From: Panorpa germanica
Lineage: Eukaryota; Arthropoda; Insecta; Mecoptera; Panorpidae
Direction: 5' to 3'
Assembly: GCA_963678705.1 (NCBI GenBank)
Contig: OY783203.1
Location: forward strand, 23,170,535 to 23,234,534
Length of the DNA stretch: 64,000 nucleotides
A model generated the notes under the pieces. It was given only the letters and a program-made list of their open reading frames with translations, had not been told where the DNA came from and made no database searches. The stretch's first letter is position 1, and each line of letters opens with the position of its first letter. A program made the position numbers and the translations under genes. Of this stretch, positions 1 through 11,819 are shown piece by piece.

Positions 1-739
1 TTGTTAAAAAAAAAATCGAAATTTTCAACAAAAATTAAATTCCTTCGGTTAAGCAGTAGTTATTAATACTATTAATAAGGTGTGAAAATTTCATCAAAAT
101 CTAACTTGAACTGACTTGAAAAACATAGTTTCTAGAAAAACGTGTTTAAAGTTTTTCGATGTAGATATTTTCGTTAAATTTCGAGCTCGATGGTTGAAGT
201 TAAATATTTTTTTATGTATGTTTAATTTTAGTCTTTCGTGATGAATTATTTTTATTTTAGGAAATTTTAAAATGAAAGTATTCTTTGTAAAATTTTGCTA
301 AATTTGTTTTGAGTTATAAAGTTTTTAAAAATTCTGAAAGAGTTTTGCAATGTTACACTTGATTTATGTATAGAAATATTAAATAAATAATTAGTAATTA
401 TAGTCGGATGAAACGACTTTCCGCAGTTATGATTAGGGGATTTAAAGATGATAGAGAATAACTCAATTATTTTGTTTTAATTTAAATACAAACATTAATG
501 AAAGGTACTTATTTATAATAATAGATATTCAACAATGTTTTTTGAAGATGTAGATGTTTCCTGCAGTAGTAGTAATTTAGAGATAACAGATTTTATGAAG
601 TAGATGTTACCATGTTAACTTGCTTACAAAAACAGGTACCAAAGAAGGAACAGTACTTGTTACTTCCACTTTCATTAATGTCAATTATGATGAATATATG
701 TCAGAAATTCCGCTATTGAACTTAAATATTGGATTTCAA
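1..739. other. AT-rich intergenic sequence, no gene seen
   Basis: No coding region, RNA gene or recognisable repeat end was found here. Short open frames are interrupted and have AT-driven composition. Confidence 0.5.
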
Positions 740-1585
740 ACATGTGGCAAATGGAAAAAAAAATAGAAAACTCAGAATTTCCAGTGGCCAGAAATATTAA
801 ATAAAGAAAATTGAAACTTATGTTATGTATTGAAACACTAATTGTGCATATTTGCACATTAATTTGAATAATTGGAACACTGAAATTTTTATTCAGGAGC
901 GGCGCGCATTTTTGGGGACAATATCGAAAGTTCAAAAATGAGAACGATAAGGGTTAGAGCAGATGCGCTGGAGTTAGGATTGTTTAATTATAGCGCTGAA
1001 GCGGGGGCGCTGAAAATGTGCGCTACAATACTCCTAGGCAATGTTAGAATATAGTATGGAAAACTTGGTATGTAAGCTCTACTGTAAACAGTAATTAATA
1101 AAAAAAAAAAACACCGAATTTCCAGTGGCGGCAGGAATTGAGACGATAAAAGCCAGAAATATTAAATAAAGAAAATGCATATTTGCTAATAATTGGAACG
1201 GAAAGGTACAATGATGATATTTTGCATGTAGAATATTAAAATAAGGCAAAATAGTTCACTATATGTTACTCGATATTCAAATTACATCTAGTAGTAGAAT
1301 TGGATTGATATTTGGTGTGTTTATAGGCAGACTTCTACGAAATGGGACGGGTAGGAGAGGGGTAGAGAGCGCGAAGTGAGTTTGGGGAAGTGAGAGTAAG
1401 GAAGACATTGCAAAAGATCTCAGTTTTGAAATTAAGTATGTAAGTGGTCTTTATAAACGGTAATTTATAAAAGATAGAGAGAATATTCGGTACAAGCAAA
1501 ATAGATTGCTATGACTAAAATTTGACAATTTTACTTCAATATGGGGAGACTAATATAACAATAGGATAGACAGATCCAAGTGGCC
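740..1585 (+). mobile_element. Helitron family A internal fragment
   Basis: Plus-oriented fragment of the repeat family that fills 32-54 kb. It carries the family's internal units: the CAGTAGCGGCGCG-like core near 895, the CCAGTGGCGGC core near 1120, and the block around 1295-1330 that recurs near 23230, 49800 and 53750. Neither terminus is present: there is no 5' TC end and no 3' hairpin with CTAG. It ends where the R1-like LINE begins, so one has interrupted the other. Confidence 0.6.
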
Positions 1586-4297
1586 AGACATCTCCTAGAC
1601 CCAATTTTAATTCCGCTATGAGTAGAAGCGAGAAGGCATTATCCGTGCGCCATACGATCATTGTACGTACTAACACTACTCAATCTTACACATTTTGTTC
1701 ATCAGAAAATAAGTGATGTTAGTAATAAGTTTTTACTCAGTTATTGGGAATTATTAAAGAAAATTACTAAGACATTACTTATTCTACGGAATACTATCAA
1801 AAAATACAAAAAAATAATTTTGTTCACCTGGAGGAAAATAAAAATATCTCCCGTGGATCAACAGGATTATAATAATAATGGACATGTACACGGAAGAAGA
1901 ACTTAACACTACGGGACAAGAGGTCCGATTCCTAGAACCGGCACTTAAGGAGGTAGTGAAGCAGGCTCCCCTGGGTTGTTATCAAGCAACTCTGGAACGC
2001 AGACGGTGGTAGACCAGGCCGATGCGAGAAATTCCGCTACGGGAGAAGAAGAGACGCACGCTTTTTATAGCAAGATCGCCAGTTCGGTGAAACTAGAGAA
2101 AATTGTTAAGGAAAACTATAATACAACGAGGGAAATAACATACCAGCCAGGCCTAATCTTCGTCGGAAAAGCAGAAGGCACTTGCAAGATTAACTACAAG
2201 AGAACACACGGCAAAAATGGAGACACAAACTGATATCGAGAAAATAGGAGAAGTAACTTTGGAAACAGAAAGGAGAGAATGAAAAGTTACAAAGACAGAT
2301 GCAGGAACTCAAACTATTACTCCTGAGGAAAACAAGAATACGCTTCCAATAGAGGACAAAATTGTGAAATTCAAGCTGCAAATGATAGGAGACATAAACT
2401 TGACAAAGGTACTACGACCTAACCCACGCAAATTAGACGAAAAAAACATTTAGGTCAACTAATATGGTAAGTTATGCAGGCATGAAAGGAAAATGATATG
2501 ATATTAGTGATAGAGCAAGAGGTGGACGAGAATAATACTCTTATAAGACGTCTAACCGAAAGAATACCGCAGATATAGGATATTATCAGAAGAAAACTAT
2601 TTCTACCAGGAAAGGTAATATGAGAACAAAAGCATTATAATGCAGGATGCTGGAGAAAAGAAGCTGGTGGCAGCTATACAAATTTTGTAAGAGTGAATGG
2701 GGTAAAAACGAATAATGAAAACATAAAGGATGTGCCAACTCTATTAGAAAAAGTAGAGACCATCTCCAAAAAGGATGGAAGGAAGTACTCATGTTTATAT
2801 GTTCAAATGATGGACTAGAGTTCCAGCTTCGCAAGATCATAGAGCTCATACTTGAAGCATACTTACCAACCTATCCAACCAAACCTGTCAATAGATCTAC
2901 ATATGAGAAGTGAATAAAAGATAGTACAGGAAGGGGTGGAAAGAGTAGAACAGGAGTGGCAAAAGGTAGGAAGGCCAAACGTGAGCAGAAATAGAAAAGC
3001 ACTAGTAGTCAAACCACGAGGAGCTGGATAATCATATGTAGATAGAGTAAGACATATGAAAAAGAACATCACATAGAATAGTTGGGTATGCGAATTAAGA
3101 GCATAGAAAAGCATATGTGAAGCTGAGTTTTCTGGCGGCAAAAGAGAAAATGGAGAATCACTAAAAACTGCGGTCGAAGATAAAATGAAAGTAGAACTAG
3201 TGCACTAGGTAACAGTTATAGATATAGATAAAACTATCACGGAAGAAGAAGTACTGGAATCAATAGAAACAGAGCTAGGTAACACAAAAATCAAGAGGGA
3301 AGACATAAAGATAAAGATAAAGATAAAGATACGCAAATATAACTCTACCTCTAAATGAAGCAATTTTATTACGGTCCAGATAGAGACTTGAAATATTATT
3401 AACTACATCTAGTAGGATTGTCGAAAGACTAGCGCCACTGAAATACTACAATTGCCAAAAGTTTGGGCAATTGTGAGGGTATGCAACAGTGAGGAGAATA
3501 TAAACACACAATATCTAAATCGCGAACATAAAGGGCATAGAGCAAATGCAAGTTCAAACGAAGTATATTGCTGGTTCTGCAAAGTAAAAGGTCATGGGAC
3601 AAATGAAATAGTCTGCCCAAACTATTAAAAACAAGTAAGAGAACTCAGGAAAAAGGGAACATCTGTCGGCGTGTCCTATCTTCTGACATTGGGAGAAAGC
3701 CTTAACATGCAGAAAAAACAGGTGCTTGTAGCGTGTGACCTAAATCCTAAGTCACGAGTATGAGGTCCCAAGGAAGACAATAAAGGAAAAGCCAACCTTT
3801 GTAAGGTGCGACAGTGCATCACAATGGAACGTGGCAGAGGAAGAAAACCTTAGATTTCTTAGGAATATCTGTTGCAATATTAATTCAGCTAACACTCGAA
3901 CGTCATATATGAACGATGCAAGGTAAAAAATAAATAAACAAGGAATACAGAAGAAACCGCCCTTTGCGGAAAATCTGGAAAAAGAAATGGAAAAAATACA
4001 GAAGTTGGATATAAATGTACTAGGAACCAATTTTAATAAAAGAGCTACAGGAGGAAAACGTAGCCCCGTGTACTGGTGGAACGATAACAGCGACCACTTA
4101 AGAAAGAAATGTTTGACATCAAGAAGGATATTAACTCGAGGGAACAAGAGCAAAGAAGGCACATAAGAAAGTAGAGAAAGATTAGAAGTGAATACAATAA
4201 AAAAAGGAAAGCTTTAAGAAACGCAATCATAGGAGCAAAACAAAACGCCTGGAAAAAAATCTGTCAAGAAGTAGACAGTAGAAGAAAAAGACGATGT
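1586..4297 (+). pseudogene. R1-clade non-LTR retrotransposon relic (ORF1 gag and start of ORF2)
   Basis: A degenerate LINE with higher GC and coding-like composition than its surroundings. ORF1 starts near 1879 (MDMYTEEELN) and is broken by frameshifts and stops. A CCHC zinc knuckle (CWFC...GH...C) is readable at about 3570-3620, with a damaged knuckle (GHRAN) just before it, as in R1/Loa-type gag proteins. ORF2 is recognisable from about 3720: an endonuclease stretch (VACDLNPKSR, then KPTFVRCDSAS) and, at 4040-4280, the endonuclease-RT linker (PVYWWND, NKKRKALRNAI, AKQNAWKKICQEVDS). The reverse transcriptase core is missing because Helitron sequence begins at about 4298. Non-functional. Clade assignment rests on remembered motifs only. 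Confidence 0.7.
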
Positions 4298-4654
4298 AAA
4301 AGATGTAATTTGAATATCTAACATATAGAGAACTATTTTGCTTCTATGTAATACTCTACATGCTAAATATCATCGTACCTGTATATTGTTACTTTATTCG
4401 GTATATCACCCCCTGCCCTGATGTTACACTTAAGAAAATGCATTTTTTTTATATTTTCGTTATTGATATGTCAATTTATATCTGCATGCTCAATTTCAGC
4501 TTTGTATTTATATTTTAACATTAGTGCCCCCCACATACCTCCGCTACTGAACAAATTTATCTGACCTTAGCACGGCGATCTATTTTGTTTTACTTCTTTC
4601 TACTATCTTTTCTACTTTCTACTTCTTTCATCTTTATATATTTGATATTTCTGA
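4298..4654 (-). mobile_element. Helitron family A fragment, minus orientation
   Basis: Matches, in the same orientation, the blocks at about 33670-34030 and 44270-44590 (the ATATAGAGAACTATTT, GGTATATCACCCCCTG and CCTCCGCTACTGAACAA-type segments). It truncates the R1-like LINE on its left and runs into a (TA)n tract on its right. Confidence 0.65.
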
Positions 4655-4688
4655 TTATATATATACATATATAATATTATATATATAC

Positions 4689-4766
<78 letters not shown>
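4655..4766. repeat. (TA)n microsatellite
   Basis: About 110 bp of nearly pure TA with a few C or G interruptions. Apparent open frames of Tyr/Ile here are artefacts of the repeat. Confidence 0.95.
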
Positions 4767-4772
<6 letters not shown>

Positions 4773-4788
4773 ATACGACTACATATAT

Positions 4789-4853
4789 GCGGCGACTCAT
4801 ACTTAAAACAAGTTGAGAATATCCCTCAACTTGTTTTAAGTATGAGTCGCCGC
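4789..4853. repeat. Perfect 29-bp palindromic arms (hairpin)
   Basis: Left arm 4789-4817 begins GCGGCGACTCATACTTAAAA. The right arm 4825-4853 is its exact reverse complement, with a 7-nt loop. The arm matches the terminal sequence of the MITE at 55630-55815 and the fragment at 5165-5335, so this looks like two ends of that family fused head to head. Confidence 0.9.
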
Positions 4854-4952
4854 CGAACTCTCGTAATATGAACTATATATCGAATAATTTCCCAAATACT
4901 TCATATTATATAATATATTCACACCAATGTCTGCTTTATATGCAAAAGAGTT

Positions 4953-5160
4953 CAACGGACTTGTGTCCTCATTTTTTAGTGGTCGATTTTTCAATTGTTG
5001 ATTGAAATTGATGTTGGTAAATGTGTATTGGCGTGTCTATTTTATTAAATATCTAAATGTTGACGGAGATATAGCAATTAAAAATTGGAAATTTTTTAGT
5101 GGTCGATTTTTCAATTGTTGATTGAAATTGATGTTAATAAATGTATATTCATAAACTTGT
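4953..5160 (+). repeat. Partial, internally duplicated copy of the CAATGGGCTTGTGTCC MITE
   Basis: The left end at 4953 reads CAACGGACTTGTGTCCTC, a diverged form of the terminus at 5799. The segment starting TTTTTTAGTGGTCGATTTTT occurs twice (about 4972 and 5093), so the left part of the MITE is present as two truncated head-to-tail pieces. Confidence 0.75.
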
Positions 5161-5164
5161 TTAT

Positions 5165-5335
5165 AAACCAGTTATGTTCATAAACTGCAGATATAACTAA
5201 AAAGCACTGACTCACTTATTTTTCTATAATATATATAGAAACGAATAAGATAAAATTCATTATCGTATTATAGATTTATACCGCTCTTATAACCTCTTTT
5301 AAGTATAAGTCACCGCCGAACTATCGTGATTTTGG
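5165..5335. mobile_element. MITE fragment (GGCGGTGACT-type inverted-terminus family)
   Basis: About 150 bp nearly identical to 55675-55815, including the run ATAACTAAAAAGCACTGACT and the terminal segment AAGTATAAGTCACCGCCGA. Only the right half with its terminus is present; the left terminus is missing or rearranged into the palindrome at 4789-4853. Confidence 0.75.
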
Positions 5336-5490
5336 TTATACTTACATTTCTGTTTTGAAGCTTGTAAAAAGTACTACTGCATTTTCGTATATTTTATAGC
5401 GCTTGTTCTATATTCAAACCATGTACAAATTATTACGTAATAGTCATTATACCACTTTTAATTGAAAATAGACAAACTTCATTGTTCATT
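5336..5490 (+). repeat. Partial copy of the fold-back family found in thiolase intron 1
   Basis: The stretch from GTTTTGAAGCTTGTAAAAAG to the Met-less AT-rich tail resembles the left arm at 16390-16500: the same order of TACTGCATTTTCGTAT, ACCATGTACAAAT and TACGTAATA segments. Confidence 0.6.
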
Positions 5491-5798
5491 GTTAATTTGA
5501 AGTTAGATCATTTTAAGGTAATAAAACCGGATTATCAAGGGGGATTTGAATTGAACGATCTTGGTTCATAAATAAGAAGAATGAATCGCCTCGTGAGTAT
5601 TATCACGGGGAGATTTTACTCAACCGAATAAAATCAGTCGTCAATATAGACCACTGAGAACCTTCAATTCACTTGGATGAATCAACTGTTGATATTATGT
5701 CTGCTGTTGAACGGTTCAACAAAAGTTGACCCAGTCAAACTTTTCGTTCAGCTTGCGTGGGATTCCCGCCATTTACTACTTCATTCGAATACATTTGA

Positions 5799-6437
5799 CA
5801 ATGGGCTTGTGTCCTCATTTTTTAGTGGTCCATTTTTCAATTGTTGATTGAAATTGATGTTAATAAATGTGTATTGGCGTGTCTATTTTATTAAATATCT
5901 AAATATTGACGGAGATATAGCAATTAAAAATTTGAATTGTAGTTTTAGCGCTAGAAATGGTCACCCATATTTGTATGACATGAAATGCATTTTAACGTCA
6001 GTTATTTGTTGAGTAGGTCAGTGTTGTGGTAATATTTTGTGGCTGTTGGTACTCAAACAATCCAGTCAAGTCAAAGAATAATAAGTTTTTACTTTATTTA
6101 ACCCTGTTAAGGCAGACATAATATTGAAATTTTATTGTTCCTTGAAATAACTGTAAATAATATTTGATATTTTGATATATAAATATATATAGCAGAGATT
6201 TATGATCTGTAAGGTTGGTAACCTTACACAAGGATTGTGATGTCCCATGCATTTGGAGTTTGTACAACGTTGTACCTTTAATAATTAAAGAGACAAAATG
6301 ACTTTTTTAATTGTTAATATCTCCTAACATATAATTAGTTATTAGAAAATAATTGAACATTTGAGGTTCTAGTAACCCACTTTATCAATATATAGTACAC
6401 TTTTATAGAAATTAAGACATAGGACACAAGCCCATTG
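5799..6437. mobile_element. 639-bp MITE with CAATGGGCTTGTGTCC termini, copy 1 (full length)
   Basis: Starts CAATGGGCTTGTGTCC and ends with the exact reverse complement, GGACACAAGCCCATTG. There is no coding capacity. Other copies are at 10450-11036 (left end lost) and 25993-26641 (inverted, complete), with a fragment at 4953-5160. The superfamily is unknown and no clear target duplication could be read. Confidence 0.85.
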
Positions 6438-6930
6438 TTGCAGTGTTTGACAGTGGTCATTGTATAATTTTATGGTACGATTCTTGTGATTTTATTTTTT
6501 TCGATCCATGTATTTTTCTACATATATTTTGTTTTTAATTCTTCTTTTAGTAGAAGTGCTAATAAATGTATTACGACCTTTTTCACAACTGCATTCAGCA
6601 GCGGCATTTTAAAACTGTGATTTCTGAAATGATTTGCTAATAATTTATAAATGGATATTTCGCGCTATTTATTATCTGACGAAAACCAATTTTCCTGTTC
6701 CATTTGAGTGTTGAAAGCATACACTCAAGTGAAATGGATTATTGAGTGTTTTTAATGTGTAGTTTTGAGTATTATCTCTGGTTTTGAGCAGAGATTTGAA
6801 TGGTTGGGATCTTTGGTTGGGATTACAAATGGCGTCAGGTTAAGAAAATAAAGCACAAGCATAAAGAGGTTAGGTTACAATTTGTGAGTCTTAACAATAA
6901 ACTTTAATTTTGGTTAACTAAGAGTGAAAT
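6438..6930. other. AT-rich intergenic sequence
   Basis: No gene seen. A small inverted repeat around 6700-6735 (CATTTGAGTGTTGA / ACACTCAAGTGAAATGG) may be a MITE remnant. Confidence 0.4.
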
Positions 6931-6949
6931 ACAATTTTAAAAAATTATG

Positions 6950-8005
6950 ATCGTAAAAAACGAAACCTTAGGCTATGTATTATTTATTATGAAAATGTAA
7001 TTGATCGTTATTCTGATGAAGAATTCAAAAGTCATTTCAGGTAAATGATTTTCTGTCACATATTCTTTCATTCTTACTTGAACTACATTGAACTCTTGTA
7101 ACTCTTAATTGCTTTTTTTAGACTCTCAAGAAACACATTTAATTATTTACATGAGTTAATACAAGAGGATTTAGTTCACCATGTTCCAGGATGTCCTACA
7201 ATTCCTTCTCGTTATCAAATGATGATAGCTCTTTAGAAAATGGCTACAATAGATTTTTATAGGTTACATTTTTATAGAAATATACTACTTAAGTGTGACG
7301 TACATATGTAATTCAGAAGTATAAAACTAAACTTTATTTTTTATATTTTTATTGTTCAGTTTTGTAGATCAGTTTGTGACAGATTAACCGTAGGACGAGC
7401 TACTGCCGTAAGAGCCTCAACATTTATACGGTGGCCTACGGAAGATCGTGCTATTAATGTGATGCGTGTATCTGAAAGAGCAAGCGGCTTTCCTAACACA
7501 GTATGGGACTCGAAACGAAATCCTGTTGATTATACCAATCGGAAAGGATTTCATTCTATTCAGTCACAGGTATTTAACAATTGTTATTTTTAAGCATGCT
7601 ATTAATTTATGCAAGTAATAAAAATTGATTTACATTCAATTAAATTTTCCTGCAGCTCGTATGTGACCACAAGTCATTGATAACCCATTGTTATGTCGGT
7701 CATCCTGGATCTGTTCTGTTGAAGTTACAAATTACTTGTCTGATGATGATAAATTCCCAGAAAACAGTCATATTCTGGGCGATTCTGCATATGAGATACA
7801 TAATCATTTACTTACTTCTTATCGTGATAATGGACATTTGAGTGAAAAACAAGAGAAATATAATTAACTTCATTCATCTGCACGAGTGACTCTTGAAAGA
7901 TGTATCGGGTTATTAAAAGGACGCATGAGGAGTTTATTACATTGTCTATCAATGACAAGGGTAGATTTAATAGCAGTGTACATTGTTGCATGCTGCGTAA
8001 TTCAT
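6950..8005 (+). pseudogene. PIF/Harbinger transposase relic
   Basis: A broken DDE transposase of the HARBI1/PIF type. Readable pieces in order: N-terminal residues around 6980-7040 ending at a GTAAAT donor-like site; after a TTTTAG acceptor near 7122, a stretch with LFHHVPGCP-like residues (LVHHVPGCPTIPSRYQMM); at 7375-7570 the core (LTVGRATAVRA, then NRKGFHSIQSQ); at 7660-7740 the VCDHK...THCYVGHPGSV segment; at 7870-8000 the C-terminal RVTLERCIGLLKGRMRSLLH-type motif. Stops and frameshifts interrupt it, and the GAIDGTHI-type catalytic segment is lost. The element termini were not found. Family assignment is strong. Confidence 0.8.
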
Positions 8006-8385
8006 ACATTGGCGTAGCTAGGTATGGGCCAGTCGGTGCTGGGTACCGGGGCCTTCAAGCTCAGGGGGCCCTCGGACCCTGACCAGCAAACCTCGTATTG
8101 TACTAGCTAAAAATTCTCCCATCTTTGAAATGTAAATAAAATAGGTCAGAGAGTTACCGTTTAATATTTTCTAAAATTTAGCATATTAGTAGATTATAAT
8201 AAAATAATAATCTCGTTAAATTTTAGAAAAACTTTTAGAGAACCAGTATAAATATATTGAACTTTGAATTTTTTAATTTAACATTATGAGAAATCACAGT
8301 TTTTATTTCATTTTATAAAAAGAACAGTTTAGATTTAGATTTATCGAAGATAGACATTGCATTGTTGTGAGGTCAGTAATAATCG

Positions 8386-8610
8386 GTGGCCGTATTCCTG
8401 AGTTTTGCGAACAAAGATCATGATCGAACAGATCTGATTTACATGAGTGAAACATTTTATGAATTACTTTTAAAGGAGTATTCCAGTACATTTCCTGAAT
8501 TTTATTATAAATAATTATTATAGTTCACTTCTAAAAGTGATTCGTAAAATGTTTCGCTCATATCTGTTCGATCACGACCATAGTTCGCAAGACTTCGGAA
8601 TAGGGCCCCT
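8386..8610. mobile_element. Short fold-back MITE with GGCC-TATTCC termini
   Basis: Two arms of about 100 bp are inverted copies. Left: GGCCGTATTCCTGAGTTTTG, then GCGAAC, ATCGAACAGAT, GTGAAACATTTTA, ACTTTTAAAGG. Right: the complements in reverse order, ending TTCGGAATAGGGCCCCT. A central AT-rich spacer lies at about 8490-8520. The termini match those of the much longer element at 11182-15193. Confidence 0.8.
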
Positions 8611-8624
8611 AGGCCCTAATGCAG

Positions 8625-9772
8625 ATCGGAAAATGGATAGTCAGTTGGTTTAGAAGTAAAAGAAGCGTTTCTAGATTTTAAAAAATGTGTTTGTCAAGGT
8701 TATGATGGAGCTAGTGTCATGAGCGGTGTATAATGGTGTACAAAAACAGATTAAGGATATCCAGCCTAACGCGGAGTACATACATTGCTCCACTCATAAT
8801 TTAAATTCGATAGTAAATGATGCTGTTAGCACTTGTATCGAATTACAGATTTTTTTCGCAACGTTGTAAGATTTGTATAACTTTTTCGGAAATTGCATCA
8901 AACGTCGGGATATGCTGTCAAAATTCATACAATATCTGCAATAAAACTTCGTTTTTTCGAAATTTTTATCAAATCATTATCAGAAATAGTTCTCAAGAGC
9001 TCCAGTAAATACGAGCAGAAAATACTAAAAAAAAGGGCTAAATTTCGAGTTCGTGTGTTCTTTTGCGATTTCGTGCACCATGTATTGAATGACATCAATT
9101 ATGCATCTAAAACTTTACAAAAATGCGATATTAATTTCGCAGTACGAAGCGTAGCGAAGAAAAATGCAAAGATGCAAATTTATAGAAATGACTTCGAATC
9201 CTTCAAGTACAAAGCCAGTGAATCTGCAAGAAAATATGGTATAGATTCCCATTTTAAATAAAAAAGGCAAAAGAAAGTAAAGCTTCTGATTACCGATTTA
9301 GAAACAGGGAAAAAATATTTAAAATTACTATTTTCAATAATGTACTAGAGCTTTGGTAGTATGAATGCTGTTATTCAAATATTCAATTTTCTTTAATTTT
9401 CAAATAACACCAACATTTTTACTGGATGTAGATGAAACAACTTTATTACAAATGTGTGACCAATTCCAAAGTAAATATTCAGATATAATAGGCTCCAACT
9501 TTTCCCTTCAATTTCTTAATATTTACCACCTACTTCTACCTGAATAAATTAAGGTATGGACTGTTCACTAATTCTGTAAAGAAATAATGAGAAAATAAGG
9601 AGTGCTAAAATGCAACCTAACAGAAGTATTTACAGCAATGTTACTGTTCCATACAATTTCTGTCACTTCGGCAAAAACATAATAAAACAGTCGAAAACAA
9701 AGCATCAAGCCTAGATTTAAATGAAGTCATTGATACTTTTACGAAAAGTAAGGCTAGGAAAAAAATATAAAC
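8625..9772 (+). pseudogene. hAT-superfamily (ZMYM1/DUF4371-like) transposase relic
   Basis: Degenerate coding sequence broken by frameshifts. At 8690-8830 it reads CQGYDGASVMSG followed by a segment with HCSTHNLN, both hallmarks of DUF4371/hAT-type transposases of the TTF/ZMYM1-like group. At 9400-9540 a QFQSKYSDIIGSNFSLQFL-like stretch follows, and at 9615-9765 the C-terminal CNLTEVFTAMLL and a tail ending SKARKK before a stop, the region corresponding to the hAT dimerisation domain. The N-terminal zinc finger is missing; the fold-back MITE at 8386-8610 abuts it. Not functional. Confidence 0.7.
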
Positions 9773-10405
9773 TAAATTGTTAGGTAGGGCTGACTTTCAT
9801 ATAAGAACTAGAAGAGATCCCTTAAAGGGATAAGTTTACCTTTGCATATGAGTTATCTGTATATAAATTGTTTTATATTAATAGTTTTATACTTATCTGC
9901 ACCGAAAGTTTAAATTTATACTCCGTTTTGCGGGACGAAAGTGCCTTTTTACTCTTATGAGAAAATAAATAAAATAGTTTGACATCTGTACTAACATCCC
10001 CGTAAAACAGTGGCAGAAATTTATAATTTCGGTTACAAATATGGTAAAAAATAGTAAACACGCCAGTGAAGAAAGTAAGATATCCTGTCCACGTGTTTGC
10101 TAATTTTAACGAAGTCAGTTTTACACGCGGGTTAAATGTCCTAATTTCTTCCCTTGTTGTGTAATATACTATTAATGTTTTATGTACAATAAAGTGTTTT
10201 ACATACATACATGCATAAACCTTTTGATTTATTTTGTTTTATTGCTTAATACCAATATTTTAATCCAAGTATACGTTCCTAAACTCTTTACCTGTAAAAC
10301 CTAAGCAATCACTAAAGATCTCACAAGACACTCATGCACATAGTAAATAATTTTGCTGTGGAATCCAGAGCACGATAAAGAGCTGAGGATAAAATAGTGG
10401 TTCTG

Positions 10406-10410
<5 letters not shown>
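9773..10410. other. Intergenic sequence
   Basis: No supported gene. A 111-codon minus-strand open frame (9873-10208) has no recognisable domain and is probably chance. Confidence 0.4.

Positions 10411-10440
<30 letters not shown>
10411..10440. repeat. (TA)15 microsatellite
   Basis: Pure TA run immediately left of a truncated MITE copy. Confidence 0.95.
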
Positions 10441-10445
<5 letters not shown>

Positions 10446-10449
10446 TTAT

Positions 10450-11036
10450 TTCAATTGTTGGTTGAATGATTGATGTTAATAAATGTGTATTGGCGTGTCT
10501 ATTTTATTAAATATCTAAATATTGACGGAGATATAGCAATTAAAAGTTTGAATTGTAGTTTTAGTGCTAGAAATGGTCGGCCATATTTTTGTCGTGAAAT
10601 GCGTTTTAACGTCAGTTATTTGTTGAGTAGGTCAGTACTGTGGTAATGTTCTGTAGCTGTTGGTAGTCAAAGAATAATAGGTTTTTATTTTATTTAACCC
10701 TGTAAATGCAGACATAATATTGAAATTTTATTGTTCCTTGAAATAGTTGTAAATAATATATTGTATAATATTTGATATTTTTATATGTAAATATATATAG
10801 CAGAAATTTATGAGCTGTAAGGTTGGCAGCGGTTGTGATGTCACATGCATTTGGAATGTGTACAACGTTGAATTCCTTTAATAATTAAAGAGACAAAAGT
10901 ACTTTTTTAATTGTTAATATTTCTTAACATATAAGGAGTTATTAAAAAATAATTGAACATTTTAGGTTCTAGTAACCCACTTTATCAATATATAGTACAC
11001 TTTTATAAAAATTAAGACATAGGACACAAGCCCATT
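10450..11036. mobile_element. CAATGGGCTTGTGTCC MITE, copy 2 (left-truncated)
   Basis: Collinear with copy 1 at about 5835-6436 and ends GGACACAAGCCCATT. The left terminus is absent and replaced by the (TA)n run. An about 11-bp AT-rich insertion near 10755 distinguishes it from copy 1 and is shared with copy 3. Confidence 0.85.
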
Positions 11037-11322
11037 ACTAAATTAGAAACATGTAAAATTAAGTATTTAAAAGCACCGCGCTTTTTTTATACCATATGGT
11101 AGGAATCCTACTAAAATGATTTGGTTTGAATCCAAATAAGCCAATATTATGCAAAAAATCAGTCAATTGATACACATAACAGGGGCGCTATTCCTGAGTT
11201 CAATCGAATCGTAAACTCTTCTTCTTTCCGTAAAAATCACTCGATTTACTCAAAAGTGGTATTCCTGAAAATTTTACGAAAATCTACGAGCAGAGAAATC
11301 GAGCAAAAAAGTGAACATTTGC

Positions 11323-11330
11323 TCGTCAAC
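11323..11330. repeat. 8-bp target-site duplication, left (TCGTCAAC)
   Basis: TCGTCAAC immediately precedes the left terminus of the P element and is repeated exactly at 14193-14200 after the right terminus. P-superfamily elements make 8-bp duplications. Confidence 0.95.
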
Positions 11331-11819
11331 CAGGGGCCGGTCATTCTGTATGTAACAAACTTTTCGTACAAATTTTAACATCGGCAAGTGGCGGTCTCAT
11401 AACGGATAACCAGAACTAACAGTTTTTTTAAACGCGGGTACCACTATATCGCATGGGTAACACTGAATAATATAATTATCGACAATTATCGGAAACAATC
11501 GTGAACAACCGTCAAAATTCAAATATGCACATGGATGCTCATGTCAAATGATGTCAAAATTCAGCAAGTGCGAAACTTGTGTATAAATATTTTAAAATAA
11601 GCGAGACTAGACTTCTGAATAATGTGGTTAATCTACCAGTGTTGTGTGAGGACCCAAGCACAAGAAATAATTGTAAGTACAAAAATTCCATATTACATTT
11701 TTCTATAATTAAATCACAAAAATAGAATCTTCCTTGTTTGATCAATGACAATTAATTTGGATCATGATCATGATTATATTTCTATGACTTGAATAAATAA
11801 TGTATAACACTCGTTATTT

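Noticed and set aside
4612-4800. Open frames rich in Tyr/Ile (also 18625-18879 and 32154-32336)
   Set aside because: They are translations of (TA)n microsatellites and carry no protein signal.
9873-10208. 111-codon minus-strand frame
   Set aside because: No domain, no splice context, and it sits between transposon relics; likely chance.
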